From Hermatobates lingyangjiaoensis (lineage: Eukaryota > Arthropoda > Insecta > Hemiptera > Hermatobatidae), in NCBI GenBank assembly GCA_026182355.1, contig JAPFBL010000001.1, positions 1,674,001 to 1,738,000 on the forward strand: DNA of 64,000 nt. Reading direction: 5' to 3'. This document shows, in pieces, positions 1 to 10,510 of the stretch. Every line of letters starts with the position of its first letter. Positions within the stretch are counted from its first letter, which is position 1. Position numbers and translations under genes: made by a program. The notes under the pieces were generated by a model. It did no database searches. It was not told where the DNA came from and worked only from the letters and a program-made list of their open reading frames with translations.

Positions 1-2858
1 CATGGACTTACATGAAATCGTAATAACAAAAAAATTTTACAAACAATATGAAATCATATTTAAAATTAGAAAATCCCATATAATAATTCCTAATAAATCT
101 ATAAGAACACGACTCAATTTACAAATCAAAATAAACTTAAACATATGCTAACAGTGATCCTTCTTTATACAAAATTATAATCTATCATATATTTAAATGT
201 TATTTGATGAAAATATTAGAATTTGTTCATTCGTCAGGCCATCAACATGTGGTTAGCCGTGGCCACCTTCCTTATTTAATTCATCGCACTTCATCAGCGG
301 TGCTTTCGATAGGGTTTGAATCGAAACATTCCCACAGAGGGTACTATCCGTAGAGCGTAGATCACCGCACAGGGTGGCAGACGATGGTCAAACAATGCAC
401 CAATGAAGATGCAAAAGCATCATTGGTGTCTACGTGTATGTTCTTGTACTGTGGAATGGCATCATACAAGCTACCGATCACACTTTTCCATACATCAATT
501 TTATATTTTGACCAGAAAAACAGTCAAAAAGTCACTTTCTTGGCCAATATGTGATTTCAGATATTTTTTTTTCCATTTTAGATTATTATAAAACTAAATA
601 TTTGCTTTAATTGAAAATATAACTTTTTCAATAACCTGAAAGGCCAGTTTAGTTTTAAAGTGTAAAATTGTTAAATATGATTAATCCTGAAAGCTTGTGG
701 ATAAGGTACTGGTAAATCTTGATTAGAGATTATATCCAAAACTAGCTCATATGAGCTGTACTTTGGATGTACTTTTGTGTGTACTTTTTTCTCAAAATAT
801 TTCGACGCAAAGGAGCCTTAGAACTCATTCTCTGAACTAGAAAACATTTTTTTTTCAAGTTACACCGCTTACTATAAAAGAATAACATTTTATGAAAAAA
901 CTGTACATAAAATTAGTATCCTACGAAAAATATGACATGGAGTTCTGCTTTTACAAGTTTCATTTTAAAAATTCTTTATTTTATCAAGGGAATATAGCTC
1001 TAAGAACTCGAAACTCATCTTGGAATGATGAAAACCTGCATTCCTTGATGGATTTGTTTACATGGCTTTAAGATATTTTTTATCATAATAGACTCATATA
1101 TAACTATTATTTAAAGGGATAACAAAAGATTTTGATTTTTTTGTATATATAGCTAATATGTTACGTGAGAAGAATAAACAATTTTAAAATTATAAAAGCA
1201 AATTCAAATAAGCGACTTATTTTTGATGTTTTTCAGAGTGAGATTGATGGTAGTCTAACAAAAGTGTTGTAATCAATCTGGTTGTCACACCATTTAACTT
1301 TGTCATAATGCCCACTAACTTAATCAATTTCTCCGGTGATTCAAGGCGCACTTAAAATTTCGTGCAAGACACTTCAATTGTTTTACAATCAATATTTCAT
1401 GAACTTACAATATTGGTAATGTAATATTATTTTAAAAATGAATACTACTAAAATGCTCCCATCGACATTATCAAGTTCGATGTTCTAGAAAAAAGATTCA
1501 ATCAGTTATTTTGTTATAACTGAAGAAATAGATATAACCATATTCAAATAAATTAAGTTATTAAATTATTAAATTGATTATCTATGAGATATCGTGTAAT
1601 ACATCTACACGATAATCACATTAATATAAAATCAAAACTGAATTGATTGTCAACTTGTTTACTTATAGTGATGTTGAGTGTAGACCGTACCAGATTTTTT
1701 ATTATATCAATATTACCATTACGCGTCAACTATTTTCAGTTGGTACTCTTCTATTGGTAAGTCAAGTAATTGTAAGGTTGAGCCTATACAAGGCCTAAAT
1801 GCTATTAGATCACAATAATTAGGGTAGATCTTTCACCAGTACCTGCCGCCCTGGGTGATCCCAACAGTTTACCCCCTCTCTCGGAGGTAATACTAGTCGG
1901 GGTTGATACCAGACTTCTAATTCCCCGCAAAGAAAATCCAAAGTTACACTTTCCCATTCCAATTCCCAAACTATCTTAGTATCTTTCAAAATAACAAATG
2001 TACTATCTTTCAAATTGTTGTTCCATTTAAAAAGCAATAGAATAGTTTCAGATTAAACTTGTTTATTTACTTTTACCTTCCATTTGAATTATTAAAACGA
2101 AATAAATACTTTCATAATTTGTATAAGCAGTTACTGTAGCATTGACCACAAGTTTATTGAGATATTTAACTGACCTCTTCAACGGTATTCGATAGCACAT
2201 CTCCCCTTTAAATTTCGTAAAAAGATAAAAAGTAAAATGTGGCAGATATGAGATGCAAAATGAATACTCAAAAGGTATTTCAAATGTTGAATAATACTGG
2301 ACTTGTTCCGCTGGTCTGGTATTGTAATAGGGGAAAACATTCTTCATCACCGATGAACATTTCAACACCAAATGCTTTCCGAAAACCTTTCGATTTCACG
2401 GAGATGTTAAATGACCGGGCGTCTTGAGTTTGAAAGAAAATCTAATCTAATTTTATAAGAGTTGGGGTTTTCAATTTTTTTTATTAAAAAATAAAACTTA
2501 AATAAAAAAAAATAAAATGTTTGTAATTAAGAAGGTCGATATCCTAAAAAACTCATTTATCATGCAGTAGGCAGAAGCACAGCTGAGATAAGTTAATGTT
2601 ACAGGATAGTAAAATTAAACATTTCAGTTGACAGTACTGAATGAGGCAGCACTTGAAAGCTGTCCAATGCACAAGAGGACGGTATTCATTACTACCAAGT
2701 ATTTATGTTATAGTCTTTCACCTTCCTCAGTATGCCAAAACCGTACAGATATCTTCTGCTTCCTTATCTCCACCATAAAGATCGCAAGCCTGAGTAGCCA
2801 AAGACCAATACTACACAGTGAACTCAGTATCATACATTCCTAAGTATTCAGAGTAACA
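1..2858. other. AT-rich non-coding stretch
   Basis: I see no gene, RNA or repeat that I can name here. The sequence is strongly AT-rich with short A/T runs. The short open frames (for example 403-591 +, 1819-2037 -, 2063-2371 -) have no recognisable domain, no codon structure and no splice context. A slightly GC-richer patch at about 1830-1935 does not look coding. Confidence 0.6.
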
Positions 2859-2867
2859 GTTGTCTTA

Positions 2868-3192
2868 GAGGCCAGGTTAGCAGAGGGATCAACGTACTCG
2901 CCTCTGGGCTCGTAGTCCACGGTTCGATCCCCATCTGGCCCTCGATTTATTCACGCAGGAGGTGAATAAATCTCAGTTCGCCATCCCTTGGAGAGGACGT
3001 TAAGCCGACGGTTCCGAGCCTGTACGATGTCAGGCTTGTCCGAGTTGAAGATCCCTACTCAAAATGCACTTGTGTTAAGCAAAATTTAGGACTCCCAATG
3101 TATAATCTGTAGAATTCCAGATCAAACAAAAAGCCGGTAAATCTCTGATGTTATCACCCGCTAGGGGATCGGTTTAAACAGTAGAAAAAACC
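2868..3192 (+). mobile_element. tRNA-derived SINE with 9-bp target duplication
   Basis: A 325-bp retroposon. Its head (2870-2940) is tRNA-like: the ends pair as GGCCAG/CTGGCC, an A-box-like TTAGCAGAGGGA lies near the start, and a full B box GGTTCGATCCC lies at about 2921-2931. These are the internal RNA polymerase III promoter parts typical of SINEs. The tRNA-unrelated body follows (conserved blocks GAGAGGACGTTAAGC, CCTGTACGATGTCAGG, CTAGGGGATCGG). The element is flanked by the direct repeat GTTGTCTTA (2859-2867 and 3193-3201), which fits a target-site duplication. A minus-strand relative is at 24381-24684. It depends on a LINE for movement; I cannot name the partner. The anticodon arm no longer folds cleanly, so this is not a functional tRNA gene. 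Confidence 0.85.
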
Positions 3193-3201
3193 GTTGTCTT
3201 A

Positions 3202-4085
3202 TATATATAACTATGTGTGGGTCTTTTTAGTTATTTGTCCTTTGAAGCACAAATCATGTGTATTTAAAAGTGTTTATTACATATGATAGATAAGAAAGGA
3301 AAAATGGACAGACTTCTTGATTTAGAATTTAGACAAACAATGCCTCTACCGTGCTGGAATCTTCTTGGATTTAAAATTTGATCTCCAAGGACCTATACAC
3401 ATAAATTTAATATTTTTGACCTTACTTTTTAAACTTAAGTTTTTCGTTTAGTACAATCAATACTTAATACCAAGTAAATCACTACTGTGTATGAATTGAA
3501 TACTTATTAATATAAAGTATTTTTATTGAATAATTAATAAAAATTGGAGGAATGGGCTGTAATTCAAAAAGAAATAAATTAATTAATAATAATTTTTGTT
3601 ATTGCATAAATTACTTTAATGTTGGATCTAGATTTATAATGATATAACAATATATAGATATTATTAATTTTGGTTATGAAGCATATGATTTCTAATAAAG
3701 CCTTCCAGTCAGCAATCACTATAAACAGCTGCTTGATTCCCTTTGAAAGATGATAGGGAAGATACTGGCTTTAGTTTTTTATTTACCAAGTAGAAAGCCG
3801 GTATTTACGCCCTTTTTTGATAGGAGCAAAAAGCTCGTGTCTCGTTTGTACCATCAGATATTCGGGGAAGATTCCTACTTCAACTAAAACGGCCCATAAC
3901 TGCTTCATTTTCCTTGATTCCCCAGTAAAGCTCTCTCGTGCATTCCTACACAGTTATATGAAGGGTCTGCAATGATGCCTCTTAGGTCAGACTTCACACA
4001 ATATAATGACTTGCCAGCTCAATTCAATATATTAATCTATAAATGAAAGGAAGGACAAACCGATGGCAACAAGTTTGCTCTGAAG
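3202..4085. other. AT-rich non-coding stretch
   Basis: No gene or named repeat seen. It opens with a short (TA) run right after the SINE. The rest is A/T-rich, with AATAAATTAATTAAT-type low-complexity around 3575-3600. Confidence 0.55.
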
Positions 4086-4090
4086 AGTTG

Positions 4091-4181
4091 TCATCACCGA
4101 TCAATATTTCAGTTTGGTGATGATCAATATCATCACCGATCAATATTTCAGTTTGGTGATGATCAATATCATCACCGATCA
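4091..4181. repeat. 39-bp tandem repeat, about 2.3 copies
   Basis: The unit TCATCACCGATCAATATTTC plus AGTTTGGTGATGATCAATA (39 bp) occurs at 4091-4129 and 4130-4168, followed by a partial third copy to 4181. Copies are identical as read. Within each unit CATCACC and GGTGATG are complementary, so each unit could form a small hairpin. Confidence 0.85.
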
Positions 4182-4299
4182 TACACTTATCAGTTTTCTA
4201 TCTTTAGTGCAGTTCTGCAGACCGAAAGACAACGAAATTCGTTATTTGGCACCCACATTAGCTATGGATGAGCCCCAATACTGGGTTAATATTACCTGG

Positions 4300-4476
4300 G
4301 AGTTCTAAATACCTCTCAAAAGTGTTATTTGAGTCGGGATGAGTACTTGACAACCCACTTCAAGATGGGATATGAGACTGGGAAGTACACAAGTTTTCCA
4401 TCTCCCTCATGAAAAATCTAAGAAAATGGCCAAGATTCTAACACCTAATATTCAGTACTGAAGGACAGAACTCTAT
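4300..4476 (-). mobile_element. Degraded SINE relic (second subfamily)
   Basis: Read on the minus strand, this piece aligns block by block with the minus-strand repeat at 51000-51208. Shared blocks are AGTACTGAA near the head, GAATCTTGG, TTAGATTTT, GGGAGATGG and CTTGTGTA, in the same order and at similar spacing. The tRNA-like head is largely lost. It appears to be an older relative of the SINE at 2868-3192, sharing the architecture of a pol III head followed by an 'initial block of about 70 bp then GAGATGG..CTTGTGTA' body. Confidence 0.5.
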
Positions 4477-4479
4477 GTA

Positions 4480-5270
4480 ACAGACCATACCTCCCCACTA
4501 AAAACAGTAGAGAACCTGAAAAAAAACATTTTGCAACTTTAAAACAAATAATCTTTACCAGAAAAAAATACACAACCTTTCTCAAGTCTGACACCCTAAG
4601 AAAAGATAAAGACGGGGTTTTCGAAATCCATTGAATTTACATATTTACACCTTCATGTTGAAACATATATTACTAGTAATGATACATTTTCGGTTTCTAA
4701 AAATGTTCTTAACTCTGATGTATACTAACAGAAGTCATGGGGCAATCAAAATTTTATATAAATAAATGCCCACACAAATTCAATTAGTTAATTTAATTAA
4801 TATTAATGAAATGAAGCATTTTAATCGCACTAAACTATAGTTTAATTATTTAAAGTGATCCTAGTTAATATGAAGCAGTAATAATCTGTAGCAACATAAA
4901 CAAAGTGACAAGGAGCGGTTGCACTCTACAGAGGAATAGAGATGGCCAGGTCAATATGGCATACATCTACCAATGTCTGACAGCCTCTGTTGTAATAAAA
5001 TTCAAACTCAGCAATAAAGGACTTAGCATTGCAAGAAACAAGAAATAAATTTATTGAACCAAAGGACACATCTCAGCAATATTAAAACTGTAAAAAGAAC
5101 TGAAAATTGGCTCTTTGTTTTTCTTCTTCGCAGGAAATTGGATCATTATCGTATCAGGCAAATTAGTTAATGTATGCCAATATAATATACTTCTATTAAA
5201 CAATACAAAATTGGAAAAATAATTAATTGTTAATAATTTGAAGAAATAAAGTGGCTTTAATTGGACCAGT
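4480..5270. other. AT-rich non-coding stretch
   Basis: No gene or named repeat seen. Confidence 0.55.
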
Positions 5271-5770
5271 AGTGTTATTAACTGTTGAGGTCTGTGCAGT
5301 CGAGAACAGCAATTATGCTTTGGAGATCAAATTATATTCCATTTGCACTGAAAACATTTCAAGGGTATTATTAATGTAGTACGAGAAATAAAACAATCCG
5401 GAAAAAATTATATTAACTGTTTCGAAATAAGTGTAACAGATCTAAAGTTAGGTGGAACTAAAAGTTTAATTGATCAATTTCAGTATTGGGCAGAATGGTA
5501 TAGGAGAGAAACAATTAGCCGAGCGGGGTAGCGACGACATGCACTATTAGGGCAGTTATGTTATTTCAGAGAGACAAGGAGGCCCAGTTCGTCTTATTAG
5601 CTCTGATCTCTGGGACACGTGTTCATGCGGCAGTCCACGGAGCTCCTCGAACAGCCTTTACAGTCGCCGTCAATTACAACCGACTGCAGCATCTTGTAAG
5701 CGACGCACTCAACATGGTCTACTTAACTTTAAACATTCACAATTTGATTACGTCCCTGGAGAATATTTAG
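5270..5770. other. GC-elevated low-repeat block
   Basis: Base composition rises above the surroundings, especially 5515-5720. An open frame at 5558-5770 (+, 70 codons) crosses it but matches no family I recognise and has no splice-site context that I trust. The block carries no repeat hallmarks. It could be a conserved non-coding element or an unrecognised exon; the evidence is composition only. Confidence 0.3.
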
Positions 5771-7200
5771 CATCCTAGCTGGTTGTGGCACAGATTATAC
5801 TGTCAATCCAGTAAACAATTACATTGAGGATCAAAAGTTTGATGCAGGTCTACCTTCGGAAAGAACATACTGTACTGTTTCTCTCATTTACATTTAACCG
5901 TATATTTATTTTTTTTACAATAACGAATAATGTCTAAGGTTATTAGTTTTTATTTATAACCATTAACAGTAATGAAACCATTTCAACTAATCAGCCATTC
6001 AAAACTGAGAGCTAAAAGTTAAGGGATTCGGGCACACGCCTCTGTGTGTAGCAAGTGACCAATCAGGTTACCCTAGCTCTATAGATTTCATAGATTTAAT
6101 AGTTTTCATAGCGAAATCTCATGGAGTGCAATGACCACCAATAATAGAAAATCCCTCTTCCATCTATACTGAATAGGGCAAACTTTATACAGTGTACATA
6201 CTTCACCTGTAAAAAAAAATAATAAACCAAACCACAAATACATCAACCGCTCTTAATCACAAACTTTAACAATATTGAAATGTGGGGTCTCACAATTGAA
6301 AAAAAAAAAAACCCTCACATATTTGAGAATACATCTATTGAGAGAAATTAAATTTATTACACATCCCAGTATCATAGAAATACATTCCTGTAATCATGTG
6401 GGAAAACATGTTTGACACAAATAAATTTAGTATAAATGTATATATATCCTCGGAAAGTATTGGTTAATCTATTGAATGTATCGTTTTATACAACCTCCTA
6501 GTGAACAAAGAAGCATTGATTCCTGACAAAGAAATTTAAAAATATTTAAAAGATCATTCACAATCTCAGTAGGGTATTATGAAATTTAAATGCACTTCCT
6601 CTATTATTCCAGTTTTCAAGTTTCACTCTTGTATTAAGACAATTAACTGCACGAAAACATTCAATCTATTAAATGCATCAGTGAATTAGGAAAAAATTTA
6701 AAATTTATTCATGTCATTACATGAAAACTCAATTTGCATGTAATTATGAACTTTGAATAACAACTAGTATTGCTATTTATAAATTAAACTATAAAAATAT
6801 CTAACAATTAAACATCAATCACATAAGAAATTAAAATAAACTTTGTATGGAATAGTGGCACCCCATTTAATTATTGAAGAAAAAAATGTATTTATTGTAA
6901 ATAAAATATGTTAAATTTTTGATTCTAACTTTTTAAAGAAAGCACTTTTAGTAGTCTACACTCATTTCTAAAATAAGTAAGCATATTATAAAACTAGTTG
7001 ACTCTCAATTTAATTAAATAATTATGCTTTGTTCATATCTCCACTTTGTCTATTATATATGACGAAAATATTCTATTGTTTCAGAATAATCTCGTAAGTG
7101 ACTACAGGTAAAATTTGGTCTGTTCGTGACATAAGTACATTATTTTCGTCAATACTATACATTATTTTAATTAACTACAGAAATGATCACAAGTCGGTTG
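5771..7200. other. AT-rich non-coding stretch
   Basis: No gene seen. Low-complexity A/T runs are frequent (for example an A run at about 6299-6311). TCTACACTC at about 6955 recurs at 15222 and 25916 near short ACTTTACT-like ends and may be a repeat edge. Confidence 0.55.
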
Positions 7201-7204
7201 AGCT

Positions 7205-7396
7205 ATATATATATATATACCCTGCCCACTCATATATATATGAGTCGCTGCCCTGTCTTCCTGCGGGACTCTTCGCCTTCGCTCTTCACACCTCCTGATG
7301 ACGACGATGATCGAAATATCGATGTGAGTTTTGTCTGTGTCTTTCTGCGTGTTTCCTTCGTTTTGAATTTATTTTATATATATATATATATATATA
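7205..7396 (+). mobile_element. PLE 3'-end (pLTR-type) fragment between TA tracts
   Basis: A segment of about 150 bp lies between two TA tracts (7205-7219 and 7375-7396). It contains CTGATGA (7295-7301) and GAAATATC (7313-7320) separated by a short GA/TC-capable loop, then GATGTGAGTTTTGTCTGTG. The same order CNGATGACGACGA..TCGAAATATCG..GTGAGT is repeated at 7671-7710. CTGATGA...GAAA is the core layout of hammerhead ribozymes, which have been reported in Penelope-like elements. Helix II here is poor, so I call it a relic. Confidence 0.55.
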
Positions 7397-7426
7397 ACTA
7401 AATATAAGAAACGGTCCACAGGGACT

Positions 7427-7625
7427 ATAAAACTTCAAATTGCACAAAGCACAACACAGAAAAAAAGAATAAAAAGAACACATACAGAATTCAATATTTC
7501 GAACTGTTGTTCGTCATTAGGAGTAGACTAGAAGAGAGGATAAACAACAGTTCGAAATATTGAATTCTGTAAGTGTTATTTTTATTATTTTTTTTGTGTC
7601 GTGCTTTGTGTAATTTAAAGTTATA
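7427..7625. repeat. Inverted repeat (arms about 84 bp) of PLE 3' ends
   Basis: Left arm 7427-7511 and right arm 7544-7625 are reverse complements with scattered mismatches. The most conserved part is CAGAATTCAATATTTCGAAC and its complement. The 32-bp spacer contains the TAATGACGAAC..GTTCGAAA layout on the minus strand. (TA) runs flank both sides (7375-7396 and about 7621-7632). Two PLE 3' ends joined head to head would give this structure. Confidence 0.75.
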
Positions 7626-7639
7626 TATGTATATGAGTT

Positions 7640-7762
7640 GACTTCAGCTACTCAAGGGGACTAGTTTTGCCCGATGACGACGAATGTCGAAATATCGTTG
7701 TGAGTCTCTTTTGTGTGTGTTTTTATCTGTTATTCTCTTTCTTTTGTGAACTATATATATAT
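7640..7762 (+). mobile_element. PLE 3'-end fragment upstream of the GIY-YIG copy
   Basis: This direct-orientation copy of the 7240-7396 segment contains CCGATGACGACGA (about 7671) and TCGAAATATCGTTGTGAG, then a T/G-rich stretch ending in a TA run at 7752-7762. The endonuclease fragment starts immediately after that TA run. The arrangement fits either a partial tandem of PLE copies (with the 3' end of one copy acting as pLTR of the next) or a later insertion into the TA run. Confidence 0.5.
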
Positions 7763-8227
7763 GCCAACTCTGCCACTTCAAGAATGGTAATTACGAACAA
7801 CCCGCAAAAGAAAGCAACCCTTCAGAGAACTAATGTAGTATATGAGTTTAACTGCAAATTAGGGAACTGCGAGTCCCTACGCTCGAAATACGTTCGTTCC
7901 ACCACAACCACGCTTTCACGAAGGCTCACCATGCATCTGGCATCCGGAGGACCCAAAGAGCACGTTAGGTTAACACATGGAGTGCAATTAACCAGGGAAT
8001 TGTTAACAGACAATACTGTAATATTACAACAAGAACATGACCACACCAGATTGCAAATTTTGGAAGCTATCTTGATCCTCGAAAAGCAACCTAGTATTAA
8101 CAGCCAAGGAGGAGGATTTTCAAGAATTTTAAAATTATATGAAGGCAGTCAGAAGGCGAACCAGTCTGGGAGAGGTATAGAAGTCAATCGATTACCTTCC
8201 CAGATACAAATGACGGATGGAAGGTAA
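7763..8227 (+). pseudogene. Penelope-like element, GIY-YIG endonuclease C-terminus (5'-truncated)
   Basis: An open frame encodes the C-terminal endonuclease part of a PLE protein, which in an intact element nicks DNA to prime reverse transcription. Recognisable blocks in order are LQRTNVVYEFNC (the GIY-equivalent VVY, from about 7826), a KYVR block in place of the YIG motif, TTTTLSRRLTMHL, GPKEHVRLTHG, ELLTDNTVIL, and TRLQILEAILILEKQPSIN with the expected catalytic Glu in LEAIL. The Ile-Gly of YIG is replaced by Val-Arg, so catalysis is doubtful. There is no reverse-transcriptase domain upstream; homology stops at a TA run (7752-7762). There is no credible start codon. The stop is at 8225-8227, followed by a 3' UTR. 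It is a dead 5'-truncated copy. Confidence 0.9.
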
Positions 8228-8537
8228 CCAAGAGCCTGGTGAAACCTCAACATACCTTTACCTTTGATAACCTCCCTAGTTGTGAATATGTGTTATGGAC
8301 TCGTTATGTTTATTTTAGTTTATTTTAATTGTTATTCACTTTTCGATCATTAATAGTTTTATATATTCTTTAACCTTGAAAATGGTCAACGATGACCGAA
8401 ACATGTCGGTGTATAATAATAAAAATTTTGGTGAACTTATGTTTTTAGTTCCAGAACCATGGAAGTCAAGTATGAGAACACTTGAAAAACGGATAAAAAA
8501 AAGTGTAAAAGTTAAATTGGGCATTACTTTTAATATA

Positions 8538-8568
<31 letters not shown>

Positions 8569-8569
8569 G
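8228..8569 (+). mobile_element. 3' UTR/pLTR of the same PLE, with hammerhead-like motif, ORF-start segment and (TA)n
   Basis: After the stop come about 140 bp of AT-rich UTR, then GAAAATGGTCA-ACGA-TGACCGAAACATGTCGG (8376-8408). This can form a 5-bp helix II (GGTCA/TGACC), a very short helix III (AC/GT) and a helix I of ACC/GGT. It would be a minimal hammerhead, but the CTGANGA core is decayed to TTGAAAA. Immediately downstream an open frame reads NKNFGELMFLVPEPWKSSMR and on to KVKLGITFN. Related frames occur at 35384, 45915(-) and 45938. It ends in (TA)n at about 8532-8569. I infer that the 3' pLTR contains the start of the element's own ORF, as in tandemly arranged PLEs. Confidence 0.7.
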
Positions 8570-8910
8570 TAATTTTTTCCTGAGGATGGTGACTTGTAAG
8601 CACCGAAACATGTTGAAAAATATATTGAATAATAAAAAATATGGCGAGTTAATTCATGACCTACGTAACCTGGATTAAGTAAATAACACCACATGTTTCA
8701 GTCTCATAGACCATTATCAGGCTAGTATTGCTAAAAATACAGAGTAAAACAATCTGTATCGTCAGTGACGAAAGAGTGTTTTAGTCTAGATAGTGACACT
8801 ACATTGGTTTTACTGTGTGGTTTTAGCTATAAGCTTAGCTGGTTATAGTTGTCTGTTAATAGTTCATGGGACTGAAACATGTATTGCTATTAAGTTAATA
8901 ATTTAGCAGC
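8570..8910. mobile_element. Further PLE 3'-end pieces in both orientations
   Basis: At 8579-8615 (+) the sequence CCTGAGGAT-GGTG..CACC-GAAACATG has a 4-bp helix II and an almost complete hammerhead core (CTGAGGA and GAAAC) with one extra base. It is followed by a frame reading YGELIHDLRNLD that resembles the FGEL block. At 8690-8721 (-) CCTGATAATGGTCT..AGACTGAAACATG is another such motif, and GGGACTGAAACATG recurs at about 8869. No coding remnant remains. Confidence 0.55.
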
Positions 8911-8989
8911 TAACTTTGGAAAAAATAGTGTTACAATGAGTAAATAGAAGGGAAATATTTTGGAGAATTGCTTAATTTATTCCTGAAAC

Positions 8990-9160
8990 AACTACGAAAA
9001 CCGTTTGGAACACTAGAAAAATTTTCAAAATTTAAATCGTACTACTATATTTCGACTACTTTGTCATCAGGTAGAAAGATGTGAGTCACTCTGATGAAAA
9101 GTGACGACTGATGTGAAATGTGAGAAAGTATGTTCAACTTACAAATGGAATGGCAAGCAA
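8990..9160 (-). mobile_element. PLE 3'-end relic, minus strand
   Basis: Read on the minus strand, CCTGATGACAAAG..GTCGAAATATAGTAG at 9048-9071 repeats the CTGATGA/GAAATAT layout. The following A-rich flank (AAGAAAAAAAAATATG, AAAGATAAAGAAAG) resembles that of the minus-strand piece at 36279-36420, so both are probably one subfamily. Confidence 0.5.
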
Positions 9161-10077
9161 GAAAAAAAAATATGATAATAAAAAAGATAAAGAAAGAAAG
9201 AAAAAGTTAATAAATAAAACAATATTAACAATGAGTAAAAAAACGAACTGTACATGAAAAATTAAACTTAAACAGAACTATGATGCACATTAATAACGTT
9301 AGAGAATAACTAAGGGCAGAAGATTTCTTGTATAAAAAAAAAATAAAACGATTTGTTTAACAGTAAAGAATAATGTAAATCACTTATAGAAGATTGCTTG
9401 CAATCAAGTGTAGTAAACATAAATGACCGTAAATATTCCCTTTAATAGTTTCACGTAGTTTATATATAAATTTTTTTCATATCAAATGAACTCATTGAAA
9501 TCTATTCACTTTTTTTTTACAACCTTTTAAAGTTTAATAGATTTCCTTTTTCAATTCTCATAGAAATTATCTTAAGTTACTGCAAACAATCCGGAAAGTA
9601 GGGCGATTATTTTGAATTAAGTTTTGAGTTTTTTTTTTTTTGGGCAATATTGTCTCTTCAAGTGGTCCAATATTTTTTAAATATATCGAACTTAATTAAT
9701 TTTATGGATACTTTATAAGTCAAATTTTGATATTATATATTGAGTAGTTATTAGAAAGAAAAAAAATACTCCATAAATACATATTTACTATAACGAGCCT
9801 TTACTAAGAAGCAATTTCAACATAAACTACACAACTTACACTCGTACACGTGGAAGAAGATATTTTAGTGTTCTTTTTCAATATGTAACCATTTCAATAA
9901 TAGGTGTGACTGATATCGTGCTAATTTCCCCATTTATATTCTAATTACATTTAGATTTTCTAAACTTGTAGTTGAGAAGTAAACAAATGGAATCTAATTT
10001 CATATTTTAGGCAATAATGTGACCTTCCTATAATGCAATATTTCTAAAACCACATGGTTCATCTGTACTATAAGGAC
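9160..10077. other. AT-rich non-coding stretch
   Basis: No gene or named repeat seen; many mono-A and mono-T runs. Confidence 0.55.
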
Positions 10078-10345
10078 CAGTTATTGGTATAATAAAAAGA
10101 TTTTAGGATAAAAACCCATACAAACAGATTTAATCATAAAAACTTCAAAAAGAGACTCAGGGAACCTCAAAAAGTGTAGGTCTGTTAAAATCTTGTAATT
10201 TATTCTTTTTCATTATAGTAAATTTTTTTTTTATTATAGTAAAAGAATAAAAAGAACTTGGAAGATTTCAAAACATGTAAATCCGCTAAAATTTCAAAAT
10301 ATAATTTATTATTATTACTCTACTTTACTTATAGTGAAAAATATA
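10078..10345 (+). repeat. Degraded copy of the TTTACTTATAGTAAAG family
   Basis: It shares with 16299-16829 the ordered blocks GGAACCTCAAAA, TCTGTTAAAATCTTG, CAAAACATGTAAATC, GCTAAAATTTC and the terminal CTACTTTACTTATAGTGAAA. Two successive ends (about 10200-10250 and 10260-10345) suggest a nested or tandem duplication of the 3' part. Confidence 0.55.
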
Positions 10346-10510
10346 TATATATTTCCTAATGTTCAAACTCAACTGAGATGGGTCTTTGAGTCTGACGAAG
10401 ACCGCTTGTTACGGTTGAAAGATCTTAGTCTTTTTTTCCCACTTCTTATTTTGGTTTGAACATTAATTGTTGTTTCACGTGGTTATTGTTAAATCTTGTT
10501 ATATATAATA
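10346..10510 (+). mobile_element. PLE 3' end with hammerhead-like motif
   Basis: A short TA run is followed by CTGACGA (10392-10398), a 5-bp helix II GACCG/CGGTT around CTTGTTA, then GAAAG (10417-10421). One extra A sits between CTGACGA and helix II. TTCAAAC (about 10362) and GTTTGAAC (about 10454) bracket the motif as inverted repeats, and the conserved tail TTGTTTCACGTGGTTATTG follows. The same unit occurs twice, head to head, at 17066-17270. Confidence 0.65.
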
